In this document: positions 1-7,698 of the stretch, in pieces
Position numbering within the stretch: position 1 is the stretch's first letter
Layout: each line of letters starts with the position of its first letter
Assembly (NCBI GenBank): GCA_051747385.1
Contig: JBNJGB010000009.1
Span: 124,001 to 188,000 of the forward strand
DNA: 64,000 bases
Source of the DNA: JBNJGB01 sp051747385
Lineage (GTDB): Bacteria; Myxococcota_A; UBA9042; PHBI01; JACKFB01
Reading direction: 5' to 3'
Notes under the pieces: generated by a model
The model's database searches: none
What the model saw: only the letters and a program-made list of their open reading frames with translations
What the model was told of the DNA's origin: nothing
Program-made: the position numbers and the translations under genes

Positions 1-14
1 GTGCGGTTGCCCTG
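1..14 (+). mobile_element. Possible right end of a truncated MITE-like element copy
   Basis: Bases 2-14 are identical to the last 13 bases of the right terminal inverted repeat of the element found whole at 53699-53849. The rest would lie left of the window, so neither the left end nor a target duplication can be checked. As in two of the intact copies, this end would face a downstream gene (start at 91). A match this short could be chance. Confidence 0.3.
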
Positions 15-90
15 CTCGGGGCGAGGATGCCCCTTGCGCCCGGGGCCGCCCCTGGGGTATCCGAGGCCCCCTCGCCGGGAGGTACCCAAC

Positions 91-1635
91 GTGTCGAACG
101 AGAAGGCTGCCGGGTCCCCCCTGTTCGCGAAGGTGCTGATCGCCAACCGGGGTGAGATTGCTTGCCGGGTGATCCGTGCCTGCCGCGCTCGGGGCATCCG
201 CACCGTCGCCGTGTTCTCCGAAGCCGATCGCGCCGCGGTCCACGTCCGCATGGCCGACGAGGCGTTCTGCATCGGACCGCCGCCGTCCCGCGAGAGCTAC
301 CTCGTGGGGGAGCGGATCCTCGAGGTCGCGAAGAAGACCGGCGCGGAAGCCATCCACCCGGGCTACGGTTTCTTGAGCGAAAACGCCGAGTTTCGCGAGG
401 CCGTCGCGGAGGCGGGGCTGGTCTTCATCGGTCCGCCGGCCTCCGCCATGCGCCTGATGGGCTCCAAGACCCTGGCGCGCCGGACGATGATCGACGCCGG
501 GGTGCCCGTGGTGCCGGGCACGGCCGATCCCATCGAGGACGAGGACGAGCTCGTGGCCCTGGCGAAGGACATGGGCTATCCGGTGATGCTCAAGGCGGCG
601 GCGGGCGGCGGCGGCAAGGGCATGCGCATCATCCGTGACGCCGACGAGCTGGTGAAGGGCTGGGAAGCCGCGCGCCGCGAGGCCCTGTCGTCGTTCGGCG
701 ACGACACGGTCTATGTGGAAAAGGCCATCGTCGGGCCGCGCCACATCGAGGTGCAGGTCGTCGCCGACACGCACGGGAACGTCGTGTACGTGGGCGACCG
801 CGAGTGCTCCGTGCAGCGGCGCCACCAGAAGGTCGTCGAGGAGTCCCCGGCGCCGAGCCTGACCGGCGAGACGCGCCGGCAGATGGGGGAGATGGCCGTC
901 CAGGCCGCCCGCGCCGTGCACTACGAGGGCGCCGGGACGGTCGAGTGTCTGGTGGACTCCGAGGAGAACTTCTACTTCCTCGAGATGAACACGCGCCTCC
1001 AGGTGGAGCACTGCGCGACCGAGGAGGCTTTCGGCGTGGACCTCGTGGACGCCCAGCTCCAGGTGGCGTCCGGCGGCGAGCTGCCCTGGGGCCAGGACGA
1101 GCTGGTGGCCGCGGAGCACGCCATCGAGCTGCGGATCTACGCCGAGGACCCGTACCAGAACAACCTGCCCTCGCCGGGGACCCTGTCCGTGTACCGGGCG
1201 CCGAAGGGCCCGGGGGTGAGGGTGGACGACGGCGTCGAGAGCGGCTCCGTCGTGTCGCCGCTGTACGACCCGATGGTCGCCAAGCTGATCTGCTCGGGCG
1301 ACTCCCGGGACCTGGCCATCCGGCGGTGCCTGGCGGCGCTTCGGGAGTACGCGGTGGAGGGGATCCGCTGCAACATCCCGCTGCTGGAGCACGTGCTCCA
1401 CAGCGAGCCGTTTCGGGCGGGCCGGTACACGACGGCGCTCCTCGACGAGCTCCCGCCGCTGGAGCGGCCGGAGCCGACGCCGGAGATCGCGGACCTGGCG
1501 CGCGTGCTGGCCGCCGTGGTCACCGACGAGGAGGCCCGGGCCGGCCACCGGGTGGTCGAGGGCCGGGAGCAGGTCGTCGGGTGGAGTCACTGGGCCCTCG
1601 ACGGGCTCCGCAGGTCGCTCCGGGGGGAGATCTGA
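91..1635 (+). CDS. Biotin carboxylase subunit of acyl-CoA carboxylase (514 aa)
   Basis: ATP-dependent carboxylation of biotin on its carrier protein, the first half-reaction of acetyl-, propionyl- or related acyl-CoA carboxylases; cytoplasmic. The N-terminal fold starts with the typical FAKVLIANRGEIACRVIRA stretch, the ATP-grasp glycine loop GGGGKGMR is near residues 172-179, and the active-site motif EMNTRLQVEH is at about 298-307. Length is a little over the usual 450-500 aa. The frame is open from base 1, but the GTG at 91 has a clear GGGAGGT ribosome site at 79-85 and gives the expected N-terminus. The stop overlaps the start of the biotin carrier gene. The following carrier and mutase genes suggest a propionyl-CoA to methylmalonyl-CoA role. 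The carboxyltransferase subunit is not in the window. Confidence 0.93.
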   Translation: MSNEKAAGSPLFAKVLIANRGEIACRVIRACRARGIRTVAVFSEADRAAVHVRMADEAFCIGPPPSRESYLVGERILEVAKKTGAEAIHPGYGFLSENAEFREAVAEAGLVFIGPPASAMRLMGSKTLARRTMIDAGVPVVPGTADPIEDEDELVALAKDMGYPVMLKAAAGGGGKGMRIIRDADELVKGWEAARREALSSFGDDTVYVEKAIVGPRHIEVQVVADTHGNVVYVGDRECSVQRRHQKVVEESPAPSLTGETRRQMGEMAVQAARAVHYEGAGTVECLVDSEENFYFLEMNTRLQVEHCATEEAFGVDLVDAQLQVASGGELPWGQDELVAAEHAIELRIYAEDPYQNNLPSPGTLSVYRAPKGPGVRVDDGVESGSVVSPLYDPMVAKLICSGDSRDLAIRRCLAALREYAVEGIRCNIPLLEHVLHSEPFRAGRYTTALLDELPPLERPEPTPEIADLARVLAAVVTDEEARAGHRVVEGREQVVGWSHWALDGLRRSLRGEI

Positions 1636-2162
1636 TGGGCGCGCGCTATGCGACGTGGATCGACGGCGAGGAGGCCATCGTGGAGCTCCTCGAGGCCGCG
1701 GAGGGCCGGGTGGTCGCCCGCATCGAGCCCGAGGAGGGCGCGCCGCGGGAGGTGACCCTGGACCGGATCCGGGGGGCGTCCGGCGACTTCCACGTGCTCC
1801 AGCCGGACGGCCGGGCCGCGAGCGGCTACGTCCTGAAGGCGAAGGGCGGCGAGCGCACGGTGGTGGTCGACGATCACCACGTGCAGGTGGTCGCGGTCTC
1901 GGAGCGGGACGCCTGGCTCGGCGCCGGGGGCGCGGCCCACGGGGAGGGCGAGGTCACGGTCTCGATGCCCGGCCTGGTCGTGAAGGTCCTGGTGGTCGAG
2001 GGCGAGCAGGTCGAAGCCGGCCAGTCCGTCCTCATCATCGAGGCCATGAAGATGGAAAACGAGGTCAAGGCCGATCGGGCCGGCGTCGTCACGGCGGTCC
2101 ACGTGGGCGCCGGCGACCGGGTCGAGGCCGACATGGTGCTCATGGAGATCGGCGATGGCTGA
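1635..2162 (+). CDS. Biotin carboxyl carrier protein of acyl-CoA carboxylase (175 aa)
   Basis: Carries the biotin that shuttles carboxyl groups between biotin carboxylase and carboxyltransferase. The C-terminal biotinyl domain has the canonical EAMKMEN motif with the biotinylated lysine at about residue 139, preceded by the conserved proline of VSMPGLV. The N-terminal 90 residues are a small beta-rich region like the linker domain found when the BC and BCCP parts of propionyl-CoA carboxylase alpha are split. The ATG overlaps the upstream stop (TGATG) and the last 8 bases overlap the mutase gene, so the three are one translationally coupled operon. Confidence 0.92.
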   Translation: MGARYATWIDGEEAIVELLEAAEGRVVARIEPEEGAPREVTLDRIRGASGDFHVLQPDGRAASGYVLKAKGGERTVVVDDHHVQVVAVSERDAWLGAGGAAHGEGEVTVSMPGLVVKVLVVEGEQVEAGQSVLIIEAMKMENEVKADRAGVVTAVHVGAGDRVEADMVLMEIGDG

Positions 2163-3825
2163 CGCCCTCGACAAGGCACTCGAGGTCTGGCGGGAGCAGC
2201 AGTACGACGCCCAGGCCGGGAAGTTCGGCGAGCGCAAGGAGAGCTTCGCCCTGTCCGACGGGAACGAGGTGGAGCCGCTCCACACCCCGGCGCACGTGGG
2301 CGACATGGCGGCCCGCTACGAGGAGGACCTGGGCTTCCCGGGCAGCTTCCCGTTCACCCGCGGGGTCCAGCCGACCATGTACCGCGGCCGGCTGTGGACC
2401 ATGCGGCAGTACGCGGGCTTCGGGACGGCGGCGGAGTCGAACCGCCGCTACAAGATGCTGCTGAAGGCCGGCGGCAAGGGCCTGTCCGTGGCCTTCGACC
2501 TGCCGACCCAGATGGGCCTCGACTCGGACGACCCCAAGGCCGCCGGCGAGGTGGGCAAGGTCGGCGTCGCCGTCGACTCCATCGAGGACATGCGGGTCCT
2601 GTTCGACGGGATCCCCCTGGACAGGGTGTCCACGTCGATGACCATCAACGCGACCGCGCCCATCCTGCTGGCGCTCTACCAGGTCGCGGCCGAGGAGAAG
2701 GGCATCGCCCCGGACAAGCTCCGCGGCACCATCCAGAACGACGTCCTCAAGGAGTACATCGCCCGCGGGACGTACATCTACCCGGCGGAGCCCAGCCTGC
2801 GGCTCATCACGAACGTCTTCGCGTACTGCAAGGACGCCCTGCCGAAGTGGAACACCATCTCGATCTCCGGCTATCACATCCGCGAGGCCGGGGCCGACGC
2901 GGTGCAGGAGGTGGCGTTCACGCTGGCCAACGGCCTCACCTACGTGCGGGCCGCCATCGACGCCGGCCTGGAGATCAACGAGTTCGCCGGCCGGCTGGCC
3001 TTCTTCTTCAACGTCCACAACAACTTCCTGGAGGAGGTCGCCAAGTTCCGCGCGGCCCGCCGACTCTGGGCGCGGCTGCTGAAGGAGCGGCACCCGGACT
3101 GCACGGAGCGGAATCTGCGTCTGAGGTTCCACACGCAGACGGCCGGCTCGACGCTCACCGCGCAGCAGCCGTACGTGAACGTGCCGCGCGTGACGGTTCA
3201 GGCCCTGGCGGCGGTGCTGGGCGGGACCCAGTCGCTGCACACCAACAGCCTGGACGAGGCGCTGGGCCTCCCCACAGAGCACGCGGCGCGCATCGCCCTG
3301 CGGACCCAGCAGGTGCTGGCCAGCGAGTCCGGCGCGGCCGACTTCATCGACCCCCTGGCGGGCAGCTTCGCCGTGGAGAGCCTCACGGACCACGTCGAGG
3401 AGTCCGCCCGCGAGCTGATCGAGAAGATCGACGACGTCGGCGGCGTGGTGAAGGCCATCGAGGCGGGCTGGATCCAGAAGCGGATCCTCGACACGGCCTA
3501 TCGCTACCAGCAGGGCGTGGACGACGGCTCCGTCGAGGTCGTGGGCGTGAACGTCCACGAGGTCGAGGACGAGCCTCCCATGGAGGTCCTGAAGATCGAC
3601 CCCGAAGGCGAGCGCCAGCAGAGGCAGGCCGTGGAGTCCCTCAAGGCCCGCCGGGACGGCGAGGCGGCCGAGGCCGCGCTGAAGGCCCTCCACGAGGCGT
3701 CGAAGACGGACGCCAACCTGATGCCCCACATCGTCGAGGCGGTGCGCAAGCGCTGCACCCTCGGCGAGATCGCCGGCACCATGAAGGAGGTGTTCGGGGG
3801 GTACAAGGAGACCATCGTGGTGTGA
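2155..3825 (+). CDS. Methylmalonyl-CoA mutase, catalytic (large) subunit without B12 domain (556 aa)
   Basis: Isomerises methylmalonyl-CoA and succinyl-CoA using adenosylcobalamin. This is the TIM-barrel substrate-binding part only; the chain stops before the DxHxxG cobalamin-binding domain, as in split archaeal and many bacterial mutases. Residues that define substrate choice can be read: Tyr86 in TMRQYAGF (Tyr89 of the Propionibacterium enzyme), Arg204 in LKEYIARGTYIYP (Arg207) and His241 in ISISGYH (His244). Tyr plus Arg point to methylmalonyl-CoA rather than isobutyryl-CoA, where Phe and Gln are usual. It overlaps the biotin carrier gene by 8 bases and ends the operon. A separate small B12-binding subunit must be encoded elsewhere. 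Confidence 0.93.
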   Translation: MADALDKALEVWREQQYDAQAGKFGERKESFALSDGNEVEPLHTPAHVGDMAARYEEDLGFPGSFPFTRGVQPTMYRGRLWTMRQYAGFGTAAESNRRYKMLLKAGGKGLSVAFDLPTQMGLDSDDPKAAGEVGKVGVAVDSIEDMRVLFDGIPLDRVSTSMTINATAPILLALYQVAAEEKGIAPDKLRGTIQNDVLKEYIARGTYIYPAEPSLRLITNVFAYCKDALPKWNTISISGYHIREAGADAVQEVAFTLANGLTYVRAAIDAGLEINEFAGRLAFFFNVHNNFLEEVAKFRAARRLWARLLKERHPDCTERNLRLRFHTQTAGSTLTAQQPYVNVPRVTVQALAAVLGGTQSLHTNSLDEALGLPTEHAARIALRTQQVLASESGAADFIDPLAGSFAVESLTDHVEESARELIEKIDDVGGVVKAIEAGWIQKRILDTAYRYQQGVDDGSVEVVGVNVHEVEDEPPMEVLKIDPEGERQQRQAVESLKARRDGEAAEAALKALHEASKTDANLMPHIVEAVRKRCTLGEIAGTMKEVFGGYKETIVV

Positions 3826-4163
3826 GGCGCTCGCCACACGCCCGTTCCGGTTCCGGTTCCCGTTCCCGTTCCCGACCGACGTGGCTCCTGCCGACGTCAC
3901 GGATCGAACGCCGCGGAGGCCGCCAGCGCGGACAGGGCGGGAAGTGACCGCCGGGTACGGCGGTCCTGCTTCATCTTCTTCCCATCCTCGGCGCCTTTGC
4001 GGCTTCGCGCCTTGGCGCGAGCCTTCGAATCACGGAGATGTCCACGAGCGGGCGGCGGGCCCCCCGGGGCTCGACCCGGGGCTGGATGCGTGGCCGCCTC
4101 CAAGGTCGCCCCCCTGAGGGGCGGGCGGACGCTCGTCGTATCCCCCGTCCGCAGGAGGAGGAC
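3826..4163. repeat. Intergenic region with hexamer tract (3838-3876) and a dispersed repeat (3943-4041)
   Basis: The gap begins with a GTTCCG/GTTCCC hexamer tract. It then has a stretch containing an inverted GACCGCC/GGCGGTC pair followed by a conserved CTTTGCGG-CTT-GCGCCTTGGCGCGAGCC segment. The same block recurs at about 26095-26198 and 50226-50340, always between genes. No convincing coding frame was seen. A Shine-Dalgarno sequence for the next gene lies at 4153-4159. Confidence 0.6.
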
Positions 4164-4412
4164 ATGCGGCTCATGGACATCCACGACAACATGGTGGGGC
4201 TCACCGAGGAGCAGCTTCGGCAGGCGCACGAGGAGGACCTCCGTCACGAGGACTCCGAGGGCGTCCTCTTCATCCGGTCCTGGGCGGATCCGGCCTCGGG
4301 CAAGGTCCTCTGCCTGTCCGAGGGGTCGGACAAGGAGGCCGTCCGGCGGGTCCACGCGAAGTCCGGACATCCGCCGGACGAGATCCACGAGGTCTCCCAG
4401 AGCGTCGAGTAG
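4164..4412 (+). CDS. DUF4242 (SCO4226-like) small protein (82 aa)
   Basis: Small cytoplasmic alpha/beta (ferredoxin-like fold) protein. It has the family features: a short strand MRLMDIHDN, then GLTEEQLRQAHEEDL, then LFIRSWADPASGKVLCLSEGSDKEAVRRVH, and a final DEIHEV. Members such as SCO4226 of Streptomyces bind nickel, but the cellular role of the family is not established. The ATG at 4164 was chosen because AGGAGGA lies 5 bases upstream; the frame continues further up but without a ribosome site or family similarity. It stands alone between two operons. Confidence 0.8.
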   Translation: MRLMDIHDNMVGLTEEQLRQAHEEDLRHEDSEGVLFIRSWADPASGKVLCLSEGSDKEAVRRVHAKSGHPPDEIHEVSQSVE

Positions 4413-4472
4413 CCCGGCACCGGGGGAGCCCCGGTCGGCGGGCCGGGGTGCTCCCGGGTCTCTGTGTGCGCG

Positions 4473-4494
4473 AAATGTGATCGAGGTCACACTC
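4473..4494. promoter_or_regulatory. Perfect CRP/FNR-family palindrome upstream of the acyl-AMP ligase operon
   Basis: TGTGATCGAGGTCACA (4476-4491) is the exact TGTGA-N6-TCACA dyad bound by CRP-type regulators, flanked by AAA on the left. A TGATAG -10-like hexamer lies at 4509-4514, which would place the centre of the dyad about 37 bases before a start near 4521, close to the class II activator position. The site lies 80 bases before the TTG start of the ligase gene. The dyad is seen directly; the regulator and direction of control are inferred. Confidence 0.6.
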
Positions 4495-4573
4495 GTCCTC
4501 GCGGCCCCTGATAGCGTCCCCCCCACCGTCGTCAGCAGCCGACGCCACTCATCGCCCGGAGGGCCGCGAGACC

Positions 4574-6337
4574 TTGAGCACGCACACGCCGACGCACAGT
4601 AGCGCCCGGACCTCGACGGCCCGGAGCGCCCGCCTCGCCAGCCCGATCCCATGTGTCCCCACCGCGACGACGCTGGTCGCCGCGCTCGAGGACGTCGCCC
4701 GGGAGGAGGGCGATCGCACGTGGATCCACCTGCTGGACGCACGCAACGTAGTGACCCCGCTCAGCTTCGGGGAGGTCCGGGACGGCGCCGCCCGCCTGGC
4801 GGCCGACCTCGTGGCCCGCGGCGTCTCGCGGGGCGATCGCGTCGTGCTGCTGCTCCCCAACGGGCCGGACTTCGTCCGCTCGTTCTTCGGGGTCCAGCTC
4901 GCGGGCGCCGTGCCGGTGCCCTTCGCGCCGCCGGCGATGAACGGTGACGCGGACAAGTACCTGGCGAACCTGCGCCACATCGTGGAGAGCTCCGCGCCCG
5001 CGCTGATCCTGACCACCGGGCGGTGGGCAGAGACCATCCCGCAGGCCTTCGGCGCCGATCGGCCCGTGGCCCTGGCCGAGCAGCTGGGCGTCGGGGACGG
5101 TCCCGCGCCCGCCGCGCCGCGCCCGCCGTCGGCGGATGATCCGGCGCTGATCCAGTACACGTCGGGCACCACGACGGTGCCGCGGGGCATCGTCCTGAGC
5201 CACCGCGCCGTGCTGGCGAACCTCCACGGGATCACGGAGGCGCTCGGCCTCACCCGGGAAGACATGGCGGTCTCGTGGCTGCCCCTCATCCACGACATGG
5301 GGCTCATCGGGGTCCTGCTGACCAGCCTGTACCGGCGCTATCCCATCGCCGTGATGCAGCCCGAGGCCTTCCTGATCCGCCCCTGGATGTGGCTCGAGGC
5401 CATCAGCGATCTCCGCGCCACGATCACCGTGGCGCCGAACTTCGCCTACAAGCTCTGCACCCGGCGGGTGTCCGAGCGCCGCATGGAGGGCCTGGACCTG
5501 TCCACCTGGCGCGTCGCCCTGAACGGCGCCGAGGCCGTCGACGACGAGACGGTCCGGGCCTTCGAGGAGAAGTTCGCGGCGGCCGGCTTCCGGGAGGACG
5601 TGTTCGTCCCCACCTACGGTCTCGCCGAGAACACGCTGGCCGCCACGTTCCCGCCGCTGTCCTCGCCCTATGCGACGGTGGATCTGGACGCCGAGGCGCT
5701 CCGCGACGGGCGCGTGGTCCGCGCGCAGCCCGGCGCCGAGGACGCGAAGCGGGCGGTCTCGGTCGGCGTCCCCATGGCCGGACACGAGGTCGCGGTCGTG
5801 GACCCGGACGGCGAGGTGGTCGAGGAGGAGGAGACCGGCGAGATCGTCGTCCACAGCCCCGCGCTGATGGACGGCTACGCGGGCGAGGAGGCCGCCACCC
5901 GGGAGAAGATCCGGGGCGGGTGGCTCCACACCGGCGACCAGGGCTTCGTCTCCGGCGGGCGCCTGTACATCAGCGGCCGCCTCAAGGAGATGATCATCAA
6001 GCGGGGGCGGAACTACTACCCGTGCGACGTCGAACGGGTGGCCTCCGCCGTGGACGGGGTCGAGGCGGACGGCCTCATCGCCTTCGCGGCCCCGAACCCC
6101 AAGGACGGCACGGAGGACCTGGTCCTGGTGGCCGAGACCGCCGCGACCGGGGCCGACGAGCGCAAGCGCATCGACCAGGGCCTCAACTCCGAGCTCCTCG
6201 GGGGCCTGGGCATCCGCGCCGATCGGATCGTGCTGGTGAGCCCGGGGAGCCTGCCGAGGATGGACGACGGGGGGATCGCCCGGGCGGCCTGCCGCGAGGC
6301 CTTCGGCACGGCGCGCACCAGGGGTGGCGGGCCGTGA
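4574..6337 (+). CDS. Fatty acyl-AMP ligase (FAAL/ANL superfamily, 587 aa)
   Basis: Activates a fatty acid with ATP to acyl-AMP, probably for transfer to the acyl carrier protein encoded two genes later. The phosphate-binding motif YTSGTTTVPRG is near residues 195-205. WLPLIHDMGLIG is the substrate-region motif typical of FAALs, YGLAENT is the A5 motif, and GRLKEMIIKRGRNYYP near 471-486 is the C-terminal hinge. Length fits FAALs (about 580 aa). The start is a TTG with CGGAGGG about 10 bases upstream. Its TGA overlaps the ATG of the following reductase gene. The dyad at 4473 suggests control by a CRP-type regulator. An acyl-CoA ligase is possible, but the motifs and the neighbouring ACP favour FAAL. 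Confidence 0.88.
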   Translation: MSTHTPTHSSARTSTARSARLASPIPCVPTATTLVAALEDVAREEGDRTWIHLLDARNVVTPLSFGEVRDGAARLAADLVARGVSRGDRVVLLLPNGPDFVRSFFGVQLAGAVPVPFAPPAMNGDADKYLANLRHIVESSAPALILTTGRWAETIPQAFGADRPVALAEQLGVGDGPAPAAPRPPSADDPALIQYTSGTTTVPRGIVLSHRAVLANLHGITEALGLTREDMAVSWLPLIHDMGLIGVLLTSLYRRYPIAVMQPEAFLIRPWMWLEAISDLRATITVAPNFAYKLCTRRVSERRMEGLDLSTWRVALNGAEAVDDETVRAFEEKFAAAGFREDVFVPTYGLAENTLAATFPPLSSPYATVDLDAEALRDGRVVRAQPGAEDAKRAVSVGVPMAGHEVAVVDPDGEVVEEEETGEIVVHSPALMDGYAGEEAATREKIRGGWLHTGDQGFVSGGRLYISGRLKEMIIKRGRNYYPCDVERVASAVDGVEADGLIAFAAPNPKDGTEDLVLVAETAATGADERKRIDQGLNSELLGGLGIRADRIVLVSPGSLPRMDDGGIARAACREAFGTARTRGGGP

Positions 6338-7377
6338 TGAGAGCCCTGGTCGTCGGCGGTACGGGCTTTCTGGGCCTGAACGTCCTGGAGGCCCTCCGGG
6401 ACGCGGGGCACGAGGCGGCCTGCACGCGGCGCAGGTCGAGCAACACCATCCTGGCGCGCCGCCTGCGCGTGCCCCTGGTCCAGGCGGATCTGGACGACCC
6501 GGAAGGCCTCGTCCGGGCGATGGACGGCCGCGACGTGGTCTTCATGACCGCCGGCCACTATCCGCGCTACTCCGTCGACACGGCCGCCGAGGTGGAGACC
6601 GCCGTGCGGCGCCTCGACCACGTGCTCCGGGCGGCGCGCGAGGCCGGGGTGGGGCGCGTCGTCTACACCGGCACCGTGGCCACCGTCGGCCGACCCGCGG
6701 ACGGCTCCCCCGCGACGGAGGCCGACGGGCGCCCCGAGGTCCCGGACGGCAGCACCTACTTCGCCGTGAAGCTGGCGCTGGACCGGCGCATCCGGCAGGC
6801 CGTCGACGCCGGACAGGACGTGGTCGAGCTGTGCCCGACCGCGTGTCTCGGGCCCTACGACTACAAGGTCGGCACCGGCTTCTTCGTGGCCGGGATGCTG
6901 AACGGCCGCCTGCCGTACTGGGTGGACGGCCCCGTCGACGTGGTCGACGCCGCGGACGTGGCGCGGGCCCACGTGGAGGCGGCGCGGCGCGGGCGGACCG
7001 GTGAGCGCTACATCCTGGGGGGCCACGGGACCACGGTCCGGGTCCTCCTCGACACCATCGCCCGGCGCTGGCACACGCCGCCGCCCGGCCGCGAGCTGAG
7101 CGTCGAGGCGGCGCGGGCCCTCGCGGACGAGGAGGAGGCCCGATGCCTCCGGGACGGCGGCCGGCCGCTCCTGTCCCGGGAGATGGTGGATCTGGCCGCC
7201 CACGGCCAGCACGTGGACTGCGGGCGCGCCCGGACCGAGCTGGGCCATCGGCCGCGCCCCCTGGAGGACACCATCGACCGATCGTGTCGGTGGTACCTGG
7301 AAAACGGCTTCGTGCCACGACGCGCCGCCCGCGACGGCGGCCGGAAGGAGAGGACCCATGCAGGTGACCCCCGCTGA
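6337..7377 (+). CDS. NAD(P)-dependent epimerase/reductase, extended SDR (346 aa)
   Basis: Rossmann oxidoreductase of the dihydroflavonol-reductase/3-beta-HSD group. The N-terminus has the dinucleotide motif GGTGFLG at residues 7-13, a YTGT strand follows, and the catalytic Tyr-x3-Lys appears as YFAVK. The middle and end are like epimerases. The start ATG overlaps the stop of the ligase gene and the end overlaps the ACP gene by 20 bases, so expression is tightly coupled. Its place in the cassette suggests reduction of an acyl-thioester-derived carbonyl or a ketone, but the substrate cannot be read from sequence. Confidence 0.82.
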   Translation: MRALVVGGTGFLGLNVLEALRDAGHEAACTRRRSSNTILARRLRVPLVQADLDDPEGLVRAMDGRDVVFMTAGHYPRYSVDTAAEVETAVRRLDHVLRAAREAGVGRVVYTGTVATVGRPADGSPATEADGRPEVPDGSTYFAVKLALDRRIRQAVDAGQDVVELCPTACLGPYDYKVGTGFFVAGMLNGRLPYWVDGPVDVVDAADVARAHVEAARRGRTGERYILGGHGTTVRVLLDTIARRWHTPPPGRELSVEAARALADEEEARCLRDGGRPLLSREMVDLAAHGQHVDCGRARTELGHRPRPLEDTIDRSCRWYLENGFVPRRAARDGGRKERTHAGDPR

Positions 7378-7612
7378 CATCGAGCAGGCCGCCAAGGCGC
7401 TCCTCGCGGAGTTGATGGACGTCGAGGAATCGGAGATCGGCCGCGACGACCGCCTCCGCGAGGACCTCGGGATGGACTCGCTCCAGAGCATGGAGCTGCT
7501 GAGCCGCCTGAGCGAGGAGTACGAGATCGATCCGGACATGGACGACGTGATGCAGGTCCACACGCTGGGCGACGTCGTCACCTTCCTCGGCGGATACCTC
7601 GACGCGGCCTGA
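7358..7612 (+). CDS. Acyl carrier protein (84 aa)
   Basis: Stand-alone carrier protein. LGMDSLQSMELL contains the phosphopantetheine-accepting serine at residue 41. The rest is the usual four-helix acidic protein (many Asp/Glu, pI clearly low). The ATG follows GGAGAGGA. It overlaps the reductase gene by 20 bases. Being next to a FAAL and an acyl-CoA dehydrogenase, it is more likely a dedicated carrier on which an activated fatty acid is modified than the housekeeping fatty-acid ACP. Confidence 0.9.
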   Translation: MQVTPADIEQAAKALLAELMDVEESEIGRDDRLREDLGMDSLQSMELLSRLSEEYEIDPDMDDVMQVHTLGDVVTFLGGYLDAA

Positions 7613-7698
7613 GCGGCCCGCCCGCGTCGCCCACCCCGTCCGCCCGCCCGCTGCCACGCCGGCCGCGCGCCATCCCCGCGCCGTGAGGAGAGAGCCCT

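Noticed and set aside
1..90. Carboxylase starting at the first base of the window
   Set aside because: The first 30 codons show no biotin-carboxylase similarity, while GTG 91 has a good ribosome site and family N-terminus.
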